From Andalucia godoyi (Eukaryota > Discoba > Jakobea > Jakobida > Andaluciidae): DNA of 64,000 nt. A program made the position numbers and the translations under genes. The notes beneath the pieces were generated by a model that saw only the letters and a list, made by a program, of their open reading frames with translations, did no database searches and was not told the DNA's origin. This document shows positions 8,973-17,039 of the stretch, one piece after another (the first letter of the stretch is position 1; every line of letters begins with the position of its first letter). Location of the stretch: positions 62,001 through 126,000 of the forward strand of contig VRVR01000024.1 of NCBI GenBank assembly GCA_009859145.1, read 5' to 3'.

Positions 8973-11765
8973 TTACGAAGAATCTGGTTCGTCTGGCACG
9001 GCACAGGCGGCGTTGAGCAAGGACTGGATGCCGGGGATCAGCAGCGGAGAGGAGGAGGCGGCGAAGATGGAAGAGCCATGCTCAAGATGCGATACGGTCA
9101 CGGAAAACGAGGCGTTGCCAACGACTGGAACGAGAAACAGCGCAAATCCAGCGTCGACAGCTTCGGTGCAAGAAGCGCGCTTTGGACCGTGTTCTGGAGC
9201 CTCGACACCAAGAAGCACAGAAAATCTTGAGATCAGCTTGTGGGGACGAACGTACGGCACAAACCGTGTCCATTGGTGGACTTGTGAGCGAATCGCGGCA
9301 TCGTAGCACGGTGCATTACCGAGCTGCTCTTCAGAGAAGAAGACGTGGGATGGGAGACATAGATCGTCAAACGAGATGCACAGAGGTTGGAGAGATGCTG
9401 AGAATGCGTTTCCGGACGTGTCGAAAAAGTCGAGCATGAGCTGCACGGGGATATCGAGCATCGGAGCGCCTAGGTTGAACGACGCACACAGTCGGTGCGC
9501 AGAGCCGGGCGCAAGGGTGCCGATAAATAGGGTCGCTGGTGGTGCGCTGGGCTGCAGCAGCACATTCATGGGAACCTGCAGCCGGAGCCGACATCCATAC
9601 AGAGTTCGGCTGATCTCAGATTGGGATTCGGGCGAGTAGCGAAGCACAAGAGGTAGAAGCAGCATGTGGTTGTCATCAATCTCCGTTGCATTGGCATCCC
9701 CATCGTACTGCATCATGCGCTCCTGAAGAGACGAGAAATGCCTCGATACTGTGCACACCTTCGAGAACGAGCTATCGGCAACACCCGCAACAAGAAACGT
9801 AGTATCCGCTGCTGAAGAAGATGACGAAGATGGTGGTGATGATGACACGGATGTTGGCAACGACGACGATAACAGATAGGGAGGCGCAGAGGGGCTGCCA
9901 GGACTTGCATGCTGAGCAAGGAGCCGGTGGCGGACGGCGGGCTGGACGGTAGCAAAGATATTCCGATAGACGCGAGTCAGGGCAACCACGTCTGGCGCTG
10001 TATGCAGGTACGCTCGATTGACTAACGACAGCAGCTGGGAAACAGCGGCATCGAATTCGTATCCTGTGTAGTTATCTGGAGTGCCAATTGTGTGGATATC
10101 GGCGACAACACTCTGAACAAGCTCGAGAAAAAGATATCCCACAGATCGGTCCGTGAGTGCGCTCTGGGAAAATCGAGCAGCAAAGCATTGCAAGAGTTCG
10201 AGTGCGCTGGGGACAACTTCAAAGGGAATACGATGGTGCGACATGGAGGCGATCAGGAATCGAAGAACGCCCGCCAGCGACGATTCGACAACCTGCAAGG
10301 ATGCAAAGACGACTATCAGCAGCTCGGAAACAATATCAAGATAACCCAGGGATTCGGCGGACTCGTCCGCCAGCATTGAAGAGGCTGCTGCTGCGTGAGA
10401 GGGCTGAGTTGGGCTGGAATGCTGCAGTGTCGCTAGCAAGTCGGCGAGCAAAGACAGGAACTGTGGACGGGCAGACAAGACTCGGCCAACCACTGGAAGC
10501 ACTGCAGATGCGCATCGGCGATCACAAAGTAAAAGCTGCGGTACAAACCAGAAGAACGATTGTGTCCAAAAGTGGGATCGCGAATGAGGCATGCTCTTCG
10601 ACAATAGATCGAGCGCTGATGCGCAATCACTCATGTCACCAAAATGTCGGAAACGACGGATCAGAACTGCCAATTTGGCGTGCAATACCACGGCGGAATC
10701 AAGAATCGTGACAGAAAACACCGAAGAGAACGATTGCTGCTCGTTTCGAATTTCGCGGTCGACGAGCTCGGAAAAGTAAAACAGCTTCTGAAAGTCGTCG
10801 GCAAATGCATTGGAAGACAGGCCAGCCATTGTTTGGAAGACTTGAGAGTCGTCTGCTTTGACGAGGTTTGTGTGGCTCGGTGACTGCGAAAGCGTCTTTG
10901 CACAAAGCATTGAAGGCGCGTATTGAGATGCTTCCGCGCAAGATGAAAGCAAAATGGGAGCAAAGGAAGTGACAAACTTGCTGTACCGTTCGTGAAATGC
11001 CGTCAACACCCGAGACTGCACGCGTCCATCCATCTGGAAAACGGGTCTCAGATTTTCAACCAACGATGCAATAACAAAGGATGTGAACCCAGTAAGGTTC
11101 TTTGACACGGCAGACAGCAGCTTCTGCTCTGAAAGGCTGGATGTCGAGTCCAGTGTCCCGGTTGCCGATCCGTTGCTGAACAGCGCCGTTTGCACAAGCC
11201 GTACGAATGACTGCAGAATAATGCACTGCTGGCGCTCCAATTCGGTGGAGAGGGGCTCAACATACTGCCGGATCGTCCCGGGTGTGCACAGCTCGATTTC
11301 CCGCAGACATTCGCAAGCAGTGCTCGTCAACAGCGGCCGATCTTCAAATCTACCACGCACTGCAATGTCCAGCGTGAGGTTCAGAAACCGATAGAAGCAC
11401 GAATGAAACGACGACGAGTCTGCATGGGACAGCAGAACTTCTGTTGAAAACACCAGCATCTGGCAGGCAACCGGCTCCGAAATGAACTTTCGCGTCGACG
11501 GATCCGCAAGCGACTCCTGCACAAACGAGATCCACCGTTCCGTCTCCTGTGCGTTCGCCAGATCCAGGCTGCACAAATCTCGGATCTTCTCAATGTCCCC
11601 CAGGCGTGTCGATTGGATCGTCAGGATCGGCGCAATCTCCGTCACTTGCAGACCCCACTTGGAGTCGCTGGACGAAGAGCTTGACTTTGATGAGCGTGGA
11701 ATCTTCTTTTTCCTTCCTCCGTTTTCTTTCCCCCCGCACCGTTCACACTTCACAGCAGTACACAC
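8973..11765 (-). CDS. AP5B1: AP-5 adaptor complex subunit beta
   Basis: About 930 residues, similar in length to animal and plant AP5B1 (around 880-1100). The diagnostic stretch STACECLREIELCTPG (about 147-162) matches the AP5B1 pattern TACECLRELE..KPG, and the C-terminal ISFDDLCLPS matches the family VNFADLFLP block. The rest is helical-repeat-like, then Ser-rich linkers, then a C-terminal appendage-like region. AP-5 acts at late endosomes/lysosomes with SPG11 and SPG15. The 5' end is uncertain: the apparent first codon at 11765 is GTG, a TAA lies a few codons upstream, and no ATG occurs before residue 100. A short upstream exon is likely, but I could not place its splice sites. Confidence 0.8.
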   Translation of the reverse strand: MCTAVKCERCGGKENGGRKKKIPRSSKSSSSSSDSKWGLQVTEIAPILTIQSTRLGDIEKIRDLCSLDLANAQETERWISFVQESLADPSTRKFISEPVACQMLVFSTEVLLSHADSSSFHSCFYRFLNLTLDIAVRGRFEDRPLLTSTACECLREIELCTPGTIRQYVEPLSTELERQQCIILQSFVRLVQTALFSNGSATGTLDSTSSLSEQKLLSAVSKNLTGFTSFVIASLVENLRPVFQMDGRVQSRVLTAFHERYSKFVTSFAPILLSSCAEASQYAPSMLCAKTLSQSPSHTNLVKADDSQVFQTMAGLSSNAFADDFQKLFYFSELVDREIRNEQQSFSSVFSVTILDSAVVLHAKLAVLIRRFRHFGDMSDCASALDLLSKSMPHSRSHFWTQSFFWFVPQLLLCDRRCASAVLPVVGRVLSARPQFLSLLADLLATLQHSSPTQPSHAAAASSMLADESAESLGYLDIVSELLIVVFASLQVVESSLAGVLRFLIASMSHHRIPFEVVPSALELLQCFAARFSQSALTDRSVGYLFLELVQSVVADIHTIGTPDNYTGYEFDAAVSQLLSLVNRAYLHTAPDVVALTRVYRNIFATVQPAVRHRLLAQHASPGSPSAPPYLLSSSLPTSVSSSPPSSSSSSAADTTFLVAGVADSSFSKVCTVSRHFSSLQERMMQYDGDANATEIDDNHMLLLPLVLRYSPESQSEISRTLYGCRLRLQVPMNVLLQPSAPPATLFIGTLAPGSAHRLCASFNLGAPMLDIPVQLMLDFFDTSGNAFSASLQPLCISFDDLCLPSHVFFSEEQLGNAPCYDAAIRSQVHQWTRFVPYVRPHKLISRFSVLLGVEAPEHGPKRASCTEAVDAGFALFLVPVVGNASFSVTVSHLEHGSSIFAASSSPLLIPGIQSLLNAACAVPDEPDSS

Positions 11766-12114
11766 GAGTACAAACCTTTTGAATCCTTATCAAAATATGA
11801 ATGTCAGAAAGAAGAAAGAAGAAGAAGAAAAAAGAAGAAACAGAAGAAAAAGGAAATAAGAGTCGAGCAACGAGCAGCGGACAGAGTGGGGGAAAGCTCT
11901 TTTTCGACAATCATTGATTTTTATTTCTTTTGGGTTCTCAGCTCGAGTACAAAACACAGATCGTTACATACATGTATAAAAGCAAGAGGGAGACATGCAT
12001 AACATCGAAAAACAAGACAAGAAAAAACCACACACACAAACATTAGCAACAACAAAAGGGGAAAATGAGGACCCCGAGACTATACAACACAAGAGACGTA
12101 GACTTGGAATTGGA
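11766..12114. other. Spacer between AP-5 beta and G-gamma genes
   Basis: Holds the unresolved 5' end of the AP-5 gene (a polypyrimidine stretch on the minus strand at about 11800-11860) and the 3' region of the G-gamma gene. No other gene seen. Confidence 0.5.
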
Positions 12115-12333
12115 CTACATGACTGAACAGCAGCCACCGCCAGAGGGCGACTCTTTCCACTTGTTTGGGTTTGTGACGTTGTCCCAGCCTGGCAGAAACG
12201 GGTCCTTTGTCTCGGACACCGCCTTGATGAGCGTCGCGCATGCTTCCGAAGACTTGATGGCTCGTTTTGCAATTTCAAGCTCCTGCTTCAGCCTTGCGTT
12301 TTCCTCTTGCTGCTGACGAAGCTGATAGTCCAT
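12115..12333 (-). CDS. Heterotrimeric G-protein gamma subunit
   Basis: 72 residues from ATG 12333 (MDYQLRQQQ). A coiled-coil helix is followed by SSEACATLIKAV, then KDPFLPGWDN and a C-terminal CCSVM. This closely follows the Dictyostelium gamma pattern (SEAC..L, TDPFIPGW, CSVL). The terminal CSVM is a CaaX box for farnesylation, with an adjacent Cys that could be palmitoylated. It would pair with G-beta at the plasma membrane. The frame is open upstream of 12333, but that part encodes a Glu-Arg run from a (CT)n repeat, so the internal ATG is preferred. Confidence 0.88.
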   Translation of the reverse strand: MDYQLRQQQEENARLKQELEIAKRAIKSSEACATLIKAVSETKDPFLPGWDNVTNPNKWKESPSGGGCCSVM

Positions 12334-12355
12334 TTTACTATGCAATCGTGTTGGA

Positions 12356-12359
<4 letters not shown>

Positions 12360-12389
<30 letters not shown>
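12360..12389. repeat. (CT)n dinucleotide repeat
   Basis: About 15 CT units just upstream of the G-gamma start, probably in its 5' leader. Confidence 0.9.
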
Positions 12390-12392
<3 letters not shown>

Positions 12393-12560
12393 ATTGGAAG
12401 TATAACAGAGAATTCAGTTCGGGATGTTCATCGGAATCTATACACTCAGTCAGTGCTTCGGAGGGAACGTTCACTTCCAATACAGCAGGCGGCTGGTGCT
12501 ACAGCAGGAGATGATAAATTACAATACAGTACAGAATTCGCGAAAAGACTCGCTTCAGGA

Positions 12561-15029
12561 CTAGGATCGAATGGCGTCCATCAAGACTTGGCGCTCTTCA
12601 TCGTCGCTGAGTTCGTCGAAAACGGCATCCTGACCATGGCATCGTCTGCCGATCCGCTGTCCGTCGTCGAGAACAATGATGTCATCGTCCTCGATCGCTT
12701 CCGGGTCTGCATCTCCTGCTTCACGAGACACGTCCTCCTCTGCTGCCTCGCCGCTGCAATATCTCGAAGATGCATGAGTGGAAGCAGAGAGGCTGCGACG
12801 GACGGACACTTTGGAACCCGAAAAAGAAGACGACGATGACGACTGCCGGGCTGTAACGGAACCGGAGGTGGCGGCAAGCCGGGGAGCCTCCGATGACACC
12901 GCCTGGTCTCCTCCAGCCTGAGAATGGTGTTTTGCAGACTTGGTTGTATGGACTGGCGGGCGCGCGTGCGATAAGAGAAGATTCTGGCTGCTCTTATGCG
13001 TCCGGGAAGCCAAGTTGAAAGAAGACGTCCCTGCAAGCTTTGCAAACGACGCCATGAGAAGCTCTTCCTGGCGAAGCTTCGTCAGCAGCCTCTCCTGATG
13101 TTCCTTCTGGCGTTTCTGGTGATTCACTTCCTGGCGCTCCAACATTTCACGGCGCTCGTCCCACTTTGATGTTACAATGCGCGGTGCCGCCAATCGAGAA
13201 ACCATTTGCGAGAACTCCTGCTCCGTCTTTGGAGGCGGGACAGCTCGAGTGGCTGGAGCAGAAGACGGCTTCCGATGAATGAGGCTGGACGGAGCTCGCC
13301 GAACCACAAACGCGGTGTCTTCTCCAAACTCCTCACCGTCGCTGGCCTCCCGAACCACATCATCACCATCGTCGTCGCCGTCGTCGTCGTCGTAGCTCTT
13401 ACCATTGCGATTGTCTTTGTCATCTTCATCGTTATCACATTCGAAGTCGTCATCATAATGTTGCGCAGCCGTTATCCTATCACTGTCCCCGGCGTGCGAA
13501 TATCGATCTGGGCTCTCCACGGATCCAGGTGTTGGCTTTGGCTTTGGCTGCGGCTGCGGTCGCGAAACGTGCGCAGACAACGATCGCTTGGAGGACGATA
13601 CCCTTGACGAAGATGCGTGTCCGTGGCGACGAGAACTCTGACTCAAAGCGGACGCACCAGAGGTCCTGGGTCTTTGAGATTCGGCCAAGTGATGATCAGA
13701 AGCAGCCAGTGCCGATTCCTCTTCGTTGACCTTTTCTGACGCACACGACAACATCCGCGGACCGCACACTTTGCAGACCTTGAACGTTTTGTAAAGAAAC
13801 GCCTGCTGATTTCGCAACTTGAGATAACGATCCAACGTCAGCGCCGGCTGGACTCGTTTTAGAACTGCAGGTACAACAAGGACAGGACCCTTCTTGCTCA
13901 TCCCCATGGCCCTTTCCTCTTCTTCCTCGCTCCCCGAGGTAGGAACAGAAAACGGCCGTGGCACATCCTTTTGCTGCTGCGCATCCGAACTCTGAATTGC
14001 CATCTTGTAAGTAATGTCGTAGATAAAGTCTGACTGAGGAAACAATTGATTGCAGCTCGGGCACAGATCAAAACCTCTGGAAGGCGCATCCGCATCCGTA
14101 TTGCCTGACGATGCGGGAAGGAATGGTTGGCTGATGATACCTTTCGGCGGGCGGATGGAGCGAAATGCGTCCACTGGAATCGTCATCCGGGGTCGGGCCG
14201 TTGGCTGCACGGCGGACGAATAATGGTGATCTGCCCCAAGTGGCTTTGAAGCGTATACAGGGACCGTTTCCAGATTGGAACACCAAAGAAAATGCAGCTG
14301 ATCCAGCTCGTCAAACTTGAAAAAGCACTCCATCTTGCGGACTGTCCAGATTTCCCCTGCTGTCATCGCAATATGGCGTGCAATTTCTGCACAAACACCC
14401 TGAATTCGCCCAACGAGAGACGGAGACGTCATTGGGGAGTCCAGCGCAAGATGGGAGGCGCCCTCAAACGTCACTACTCGATCATACATGTGTGCGTGAC
14501 GGTCCGACAACCGATTTAAATTTACCTTTCGCTCGATTACGCAAAGAGACGGGCTCCAAGACGCCTGAATAAGACTATTGGATCCGCCTTTTGGATCAAC
14601 GAAAGCCTGCAGAATCCCTGATTTTCGAGCCTCCTTCGTTGCAACGAACTGATTGTGTACAAATTCGCGGAGACTGTTCTTGTCGAAATACTCCATCACA
14701 ATCACGACTTCTCCAGCACTGCTTATTTCGTCAGACAGGTAATATGCAACGACTTCCGACACGTGGTTGTGCTTCAGAAATGTCTGGCAAATGGTATCCT
14801 CTGTAACATTCCATCGATTCTTTCGAAGCAGCGACCGACCGTCTTTCGCAGACGTAAAGTACCATTGTGGCGGCTGCCGGTCGAAAAAAAGCACCGTTTC
14901 TGGAATCTTGCACGACTGAAACGCTTTTCCGCCGCCTTGGTCACGCCACAGCAACGAATACACCGAGTCCACACCAAGAGTGCAGAGACCGAGATGCGGT
15001 TTGCAGAACGCACATGCAGAATGTGACAT
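12561..15029 (-). CDS. Protein of unknown function with START-like N-terminal half and charged coiled tail
   Basis: 822 residues from ATG 15029 (MSHSACAFCKPHLG); the longer frame opens with GTG. The N-terminus has Cys pairs (CAFC, later CPSC and CKVC) that could form small zinc sites. Residues about 60-290 contain conserved-looking blocks: VVIVMEYFDKNSLREF, ASWSPSLCVIERK, MYDRVVTFEG and LDQLHFLWCSNL. These resemble large uncharacterised families I associate with oomycetes and other flagellated protists, but I cannot name one. The C-terminal half is disordered, with Ser, Asp and Pro-Lys repeats and a short helical Gln/Glu/Arg segment (MLERQEVNHQKR). Function unknown. Confidence 0.75.
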   Translation of the reverse strand: MSHSACAFCKPHLGLCTLGVDSVYSLLWRDQGGGKAFQSCKIPETVLFFDRQPPQWYFTSAKDGRSLLRKNRWNVTEDTICQTFLKHNHVSEVVAYYLSDEISSAGEVVIVMEYFDKNSLREFVHNQFVATKEARKSGILQAFVDPKGGSNSLIQASWSPSLCVIERKVNLNRLSDRHAHMYDRVVTFEGASHLALDSPMTSPSLVGRIQGVCAEIARHIAMTAGEIWTVRKMECFFKFDELDQLHFLWCSNLETVPVYASKPLGADHHYSSAVQPTARPRMTIPVDAFRSIRPPKGIISQPFLPASSGNTDADAPSRGFDLCPSCNQLFPQSDFIYDITYKMAIQSSDAQQQKDVPRPFSVPTSGSEEEEERAMGMSKKGPVLVVPAVLKRVQPALTLDRYLKLRNQQAFLYKTFKVCKVCGPRMLSCASEKVNEEESALAASDHHLAESQRPRTSGASALSQSSRRHGHASSSRVSSSKRSLSAHVSRPQPQPKPKPTPGSVESPDRYSHAGDSDRITAAQHYDDDFECDNDEDDKDNRNGKSYDDDDGDDDGDDVVREASDGEEFGEDTAFVVRRAPSSLIHRKPSSAPATRAVPPPKTEQEFSQMVSRLAAPRIVTSKWDERREMLERQEVNHQKRQKEHQERLLTKLRQEELLMASFAKLAGTSSFNLASRTHKSSQNLLLSHARPPVHTTKSAKHHSQAGGDQAVSSEAPRLAATSGSVTARQSSSSSSFSGSKVSVRRSLSASTHASSRYCSGEAAEEDVSREAGDADPEAIEDDDIIVLDDGQRIGRRCHGQDAVFDELSDDEERQVLMDAIRS

Positions 15030-15092
15030 TTTCCGAAACGCACACACACACACACTCACTCACACTCACTCACTCACTCACGCACGCACGCA

Positions 15093-15128
<36 letters not shown>

Positions 15129-16094
15129 TAATAATAAAAGGAGAAATTCCATTAAAACTCCAGCATGTAGCAGTCATCAACGGCTGGCAGTTTTGTGTAT
15201 CAAATGTTAAACATCAAAGCAATACGAATCTCTTACCGTAGTCCAGTCTAGGAATTTCTTCGTTCTTTCACTTTTGTTTCTTTCATTTTATTGTTTTCTG
15301 TCTGTTTGTTTTATATTATCGAACCCTCAAGCAGACAAAACATCCCATGGCTCCAAGGAGGGATCTTCCCAACAAGCTCAAACCGGCCATGCCCCGAAGA
15401 TAGCGAGAACCAAGGAACCCGTTGATTCCCTTCTCGTCGGAGGCGGAGAGCAAGATGAAGAAGAAGATCGTCAGACGGCAACTTGCTGAGCAAGCTGCTG
15501 ATGATCATCAAATCACGAAGAAGTGATCGATTTGCGTTCGGAATGCGCTCTCAAGTCAGAGAACAAGAAGGAGCAAAGGAAAATGCGTCATCAGGCGCAA
15601 TGTGTCCCACCGCCGACCTGATTCTCTTTTCTCCAGCGTTCATTTTGAATGATGAATCGATTGGGGAATATGTCGATTGCGATGACCCTTTGACTGCATT
15701 GAAGAGCTGGTGCTCGCTCCAAGTTAAAATAAAAACATGTGTTCTTGGATCTGTCGTCGGTGACAGTTTAGCCGATTGCCCAACCACTATTCATGGACTG
15801 GCGAGCGGAGAGATCGTTTCGACCCGAAGCCTCAACTGCAGCATCACGCCGGAAGGAAGGGAAAGCGTGCAGCTATGCGCTACGCACTGTGCACGAAGGG
15901 GAAAACACCGGAAGTCGACACTTGAACTGAGGAAAATCGGGAAACTCAAAAACGCTGCCTCGATTGTGATTTGCTGCTCTTCCTCAATTATTTTTCTTCA
16001 CTTGAAATTTCTTTTTCTCTTTTCTTTCCTCCCTTCCTTTTTCTCTCCTTTTCTTTTCTGTGCAACGACACGAACAAGACAGACAAGACAAGAA
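15030..16094. other. Spacer between the 822-residue gene and cyclophilin gene
   Basis: Starts with a compound microsatellite (CA, CACT, CACG units, then CAACAG at about 15041-15128). A plus-strand frame at 15274-15489 and another running into cyclophilin (15483 on) are open but have no recognisable family content. A short piece at 15455 reads [13 protein letters not shown] and stops after 23 codons. A small gene with introns is possible but not supported. The last 120 bases are a pyrimidine-rich leader before cyclophilin. Confidence 0.45.
15041..15128. repeat. Compound microsatellite (CA)n-(CACT)n-(CACG)n-(CAACAG)n
   Basis: Adjacent tracts of different short units directly upstream of the 822-residue gene start. 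Confidence 0.9.
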
Positions 16095-16610
16095 ATGGCA
16101 AACCCGCGTGTTTTCTTTGATCTTTCGATCAACAACCAGCCTGCTGGACGTATTGTTTTCGAGCTTTTTGCAAACATTGTTCCGAAGACTGCTGAGAACT
16201 TCCGTTCCCTCTGCACTGGAGAGAAGGGAACTGGAAAGTCTGGAAAGCCGCTGCACTACAAGGGCTCCATCTTCCACCGCGTTATTCCTCAGTTCATGGC
16301 ACAGGGTGGTGACTTCACTCGTGGAAACGGAACTGGTGGAGAGTCTATCTACGGCGAGAAGTTCGCTGATGAGAACTTCAAGCTGAAGCATGACAAGCCC
16401 GGCCTGCTTTCGATGGCCAATGCCGGACCGGGAACAAATGGATCCCAGTTCTTCCTGACGTTCGTTGAATGCCCGTGGCTGGACGGAAAGCACGTCGTCT
16501 TCGGACAGGTTGTCGAAGGAAAGGAGCTCTTGCCGAAGCTCGAGTCCCTCGGATCCCAGTCCGGAAAGACCAAGGTTCCTATCGAGGTCTCCGACTGCGG
16601 ACAGCTCTAA
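16095..16610 (+). CDS. Cyclophilin A-type peptidyl-prolyl isomerase
   Basis: 171 residues from ATG 16095 ([11 protein letters not shown]), the normal length for cytosolic cyclophilin A. The frame is open for 200 codons upstream, but that part has no cyclophilin content. Catalytic and ligand-binding residues are all visible: [15 protein letters not shown] (Arg, Phe, Met, Gln), [13 protein letters not shown], and [12 protein letters not shown] with the Trp needed for cyclosporin binding. A short insert, TGKSGKP, before LHYKGS is the usual divergent loop of plant, fungal and protist forms. It catalyses cis-trans isomerisation of Xaa-Pro bonds in the cytosol. No targeting signal or extra domains. 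Confidence 0.97.
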   Translation: MANPRVFFDLSINNQPAGRIVFELFANIVPKTAENFRSLCTGEKGTGKSGKPLHYKGSIFHRVIPQFMAQGGDFTRGNGTGGESIYGEKFADENFKLKHDKPGLLSMANAGPGTNGSQFFLTFVECPWLDGKHVVFGQVVEGKELLPKLESLGSQSGKTKVPIEVSDCGQL

Positions 16611-17039
16611 GCAGGACAGCCTGTAGAATGCCTTACCAGCCCGTAACGAGAGGACACATGGATACCTCGAAACTTGTTTTCCTCATGTTTTTTTTTTTTC
16701 AAGGAAACATTAGTGATAAAAGTCGACGGAATATTTGGAAAGGTCAAGGAACAAGGAAGATTGGGGAAAAAAAGGAGAACATCGACGAGAAGCATGGGGA
16801 AGACACGTACTTCTTTTTTATTCATTATAAAGTCTCCACATATACTGTCTACAGCATGCGACAACAGAAAGAACGTCCAACATGCAAATTACACACAACA
16901 TGACAACAATCACCAGACAAACAAGAAAACAGCTACCTGGCAAAAATTAAAAAGATTGTGTGAAACAAACAAACACAACGAAAATCAAATTCAAATTAGA
17001 ATTGTGAATGCCGAACGATCATGTTTGCCTGCCTACCGC
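16611..17039. other. Convergent spacer between cyclophilin and H+-ATPase genes
   Basis: A-rich sequence carrying the two facing 3' ends. No gene seen. Confidence 0.6.

Noticed and set aside
15483-16094. N-terminal extension of cyclophilin
   Set aside because: No conserved content, and the cyclophilin A start at 16095 is complete.
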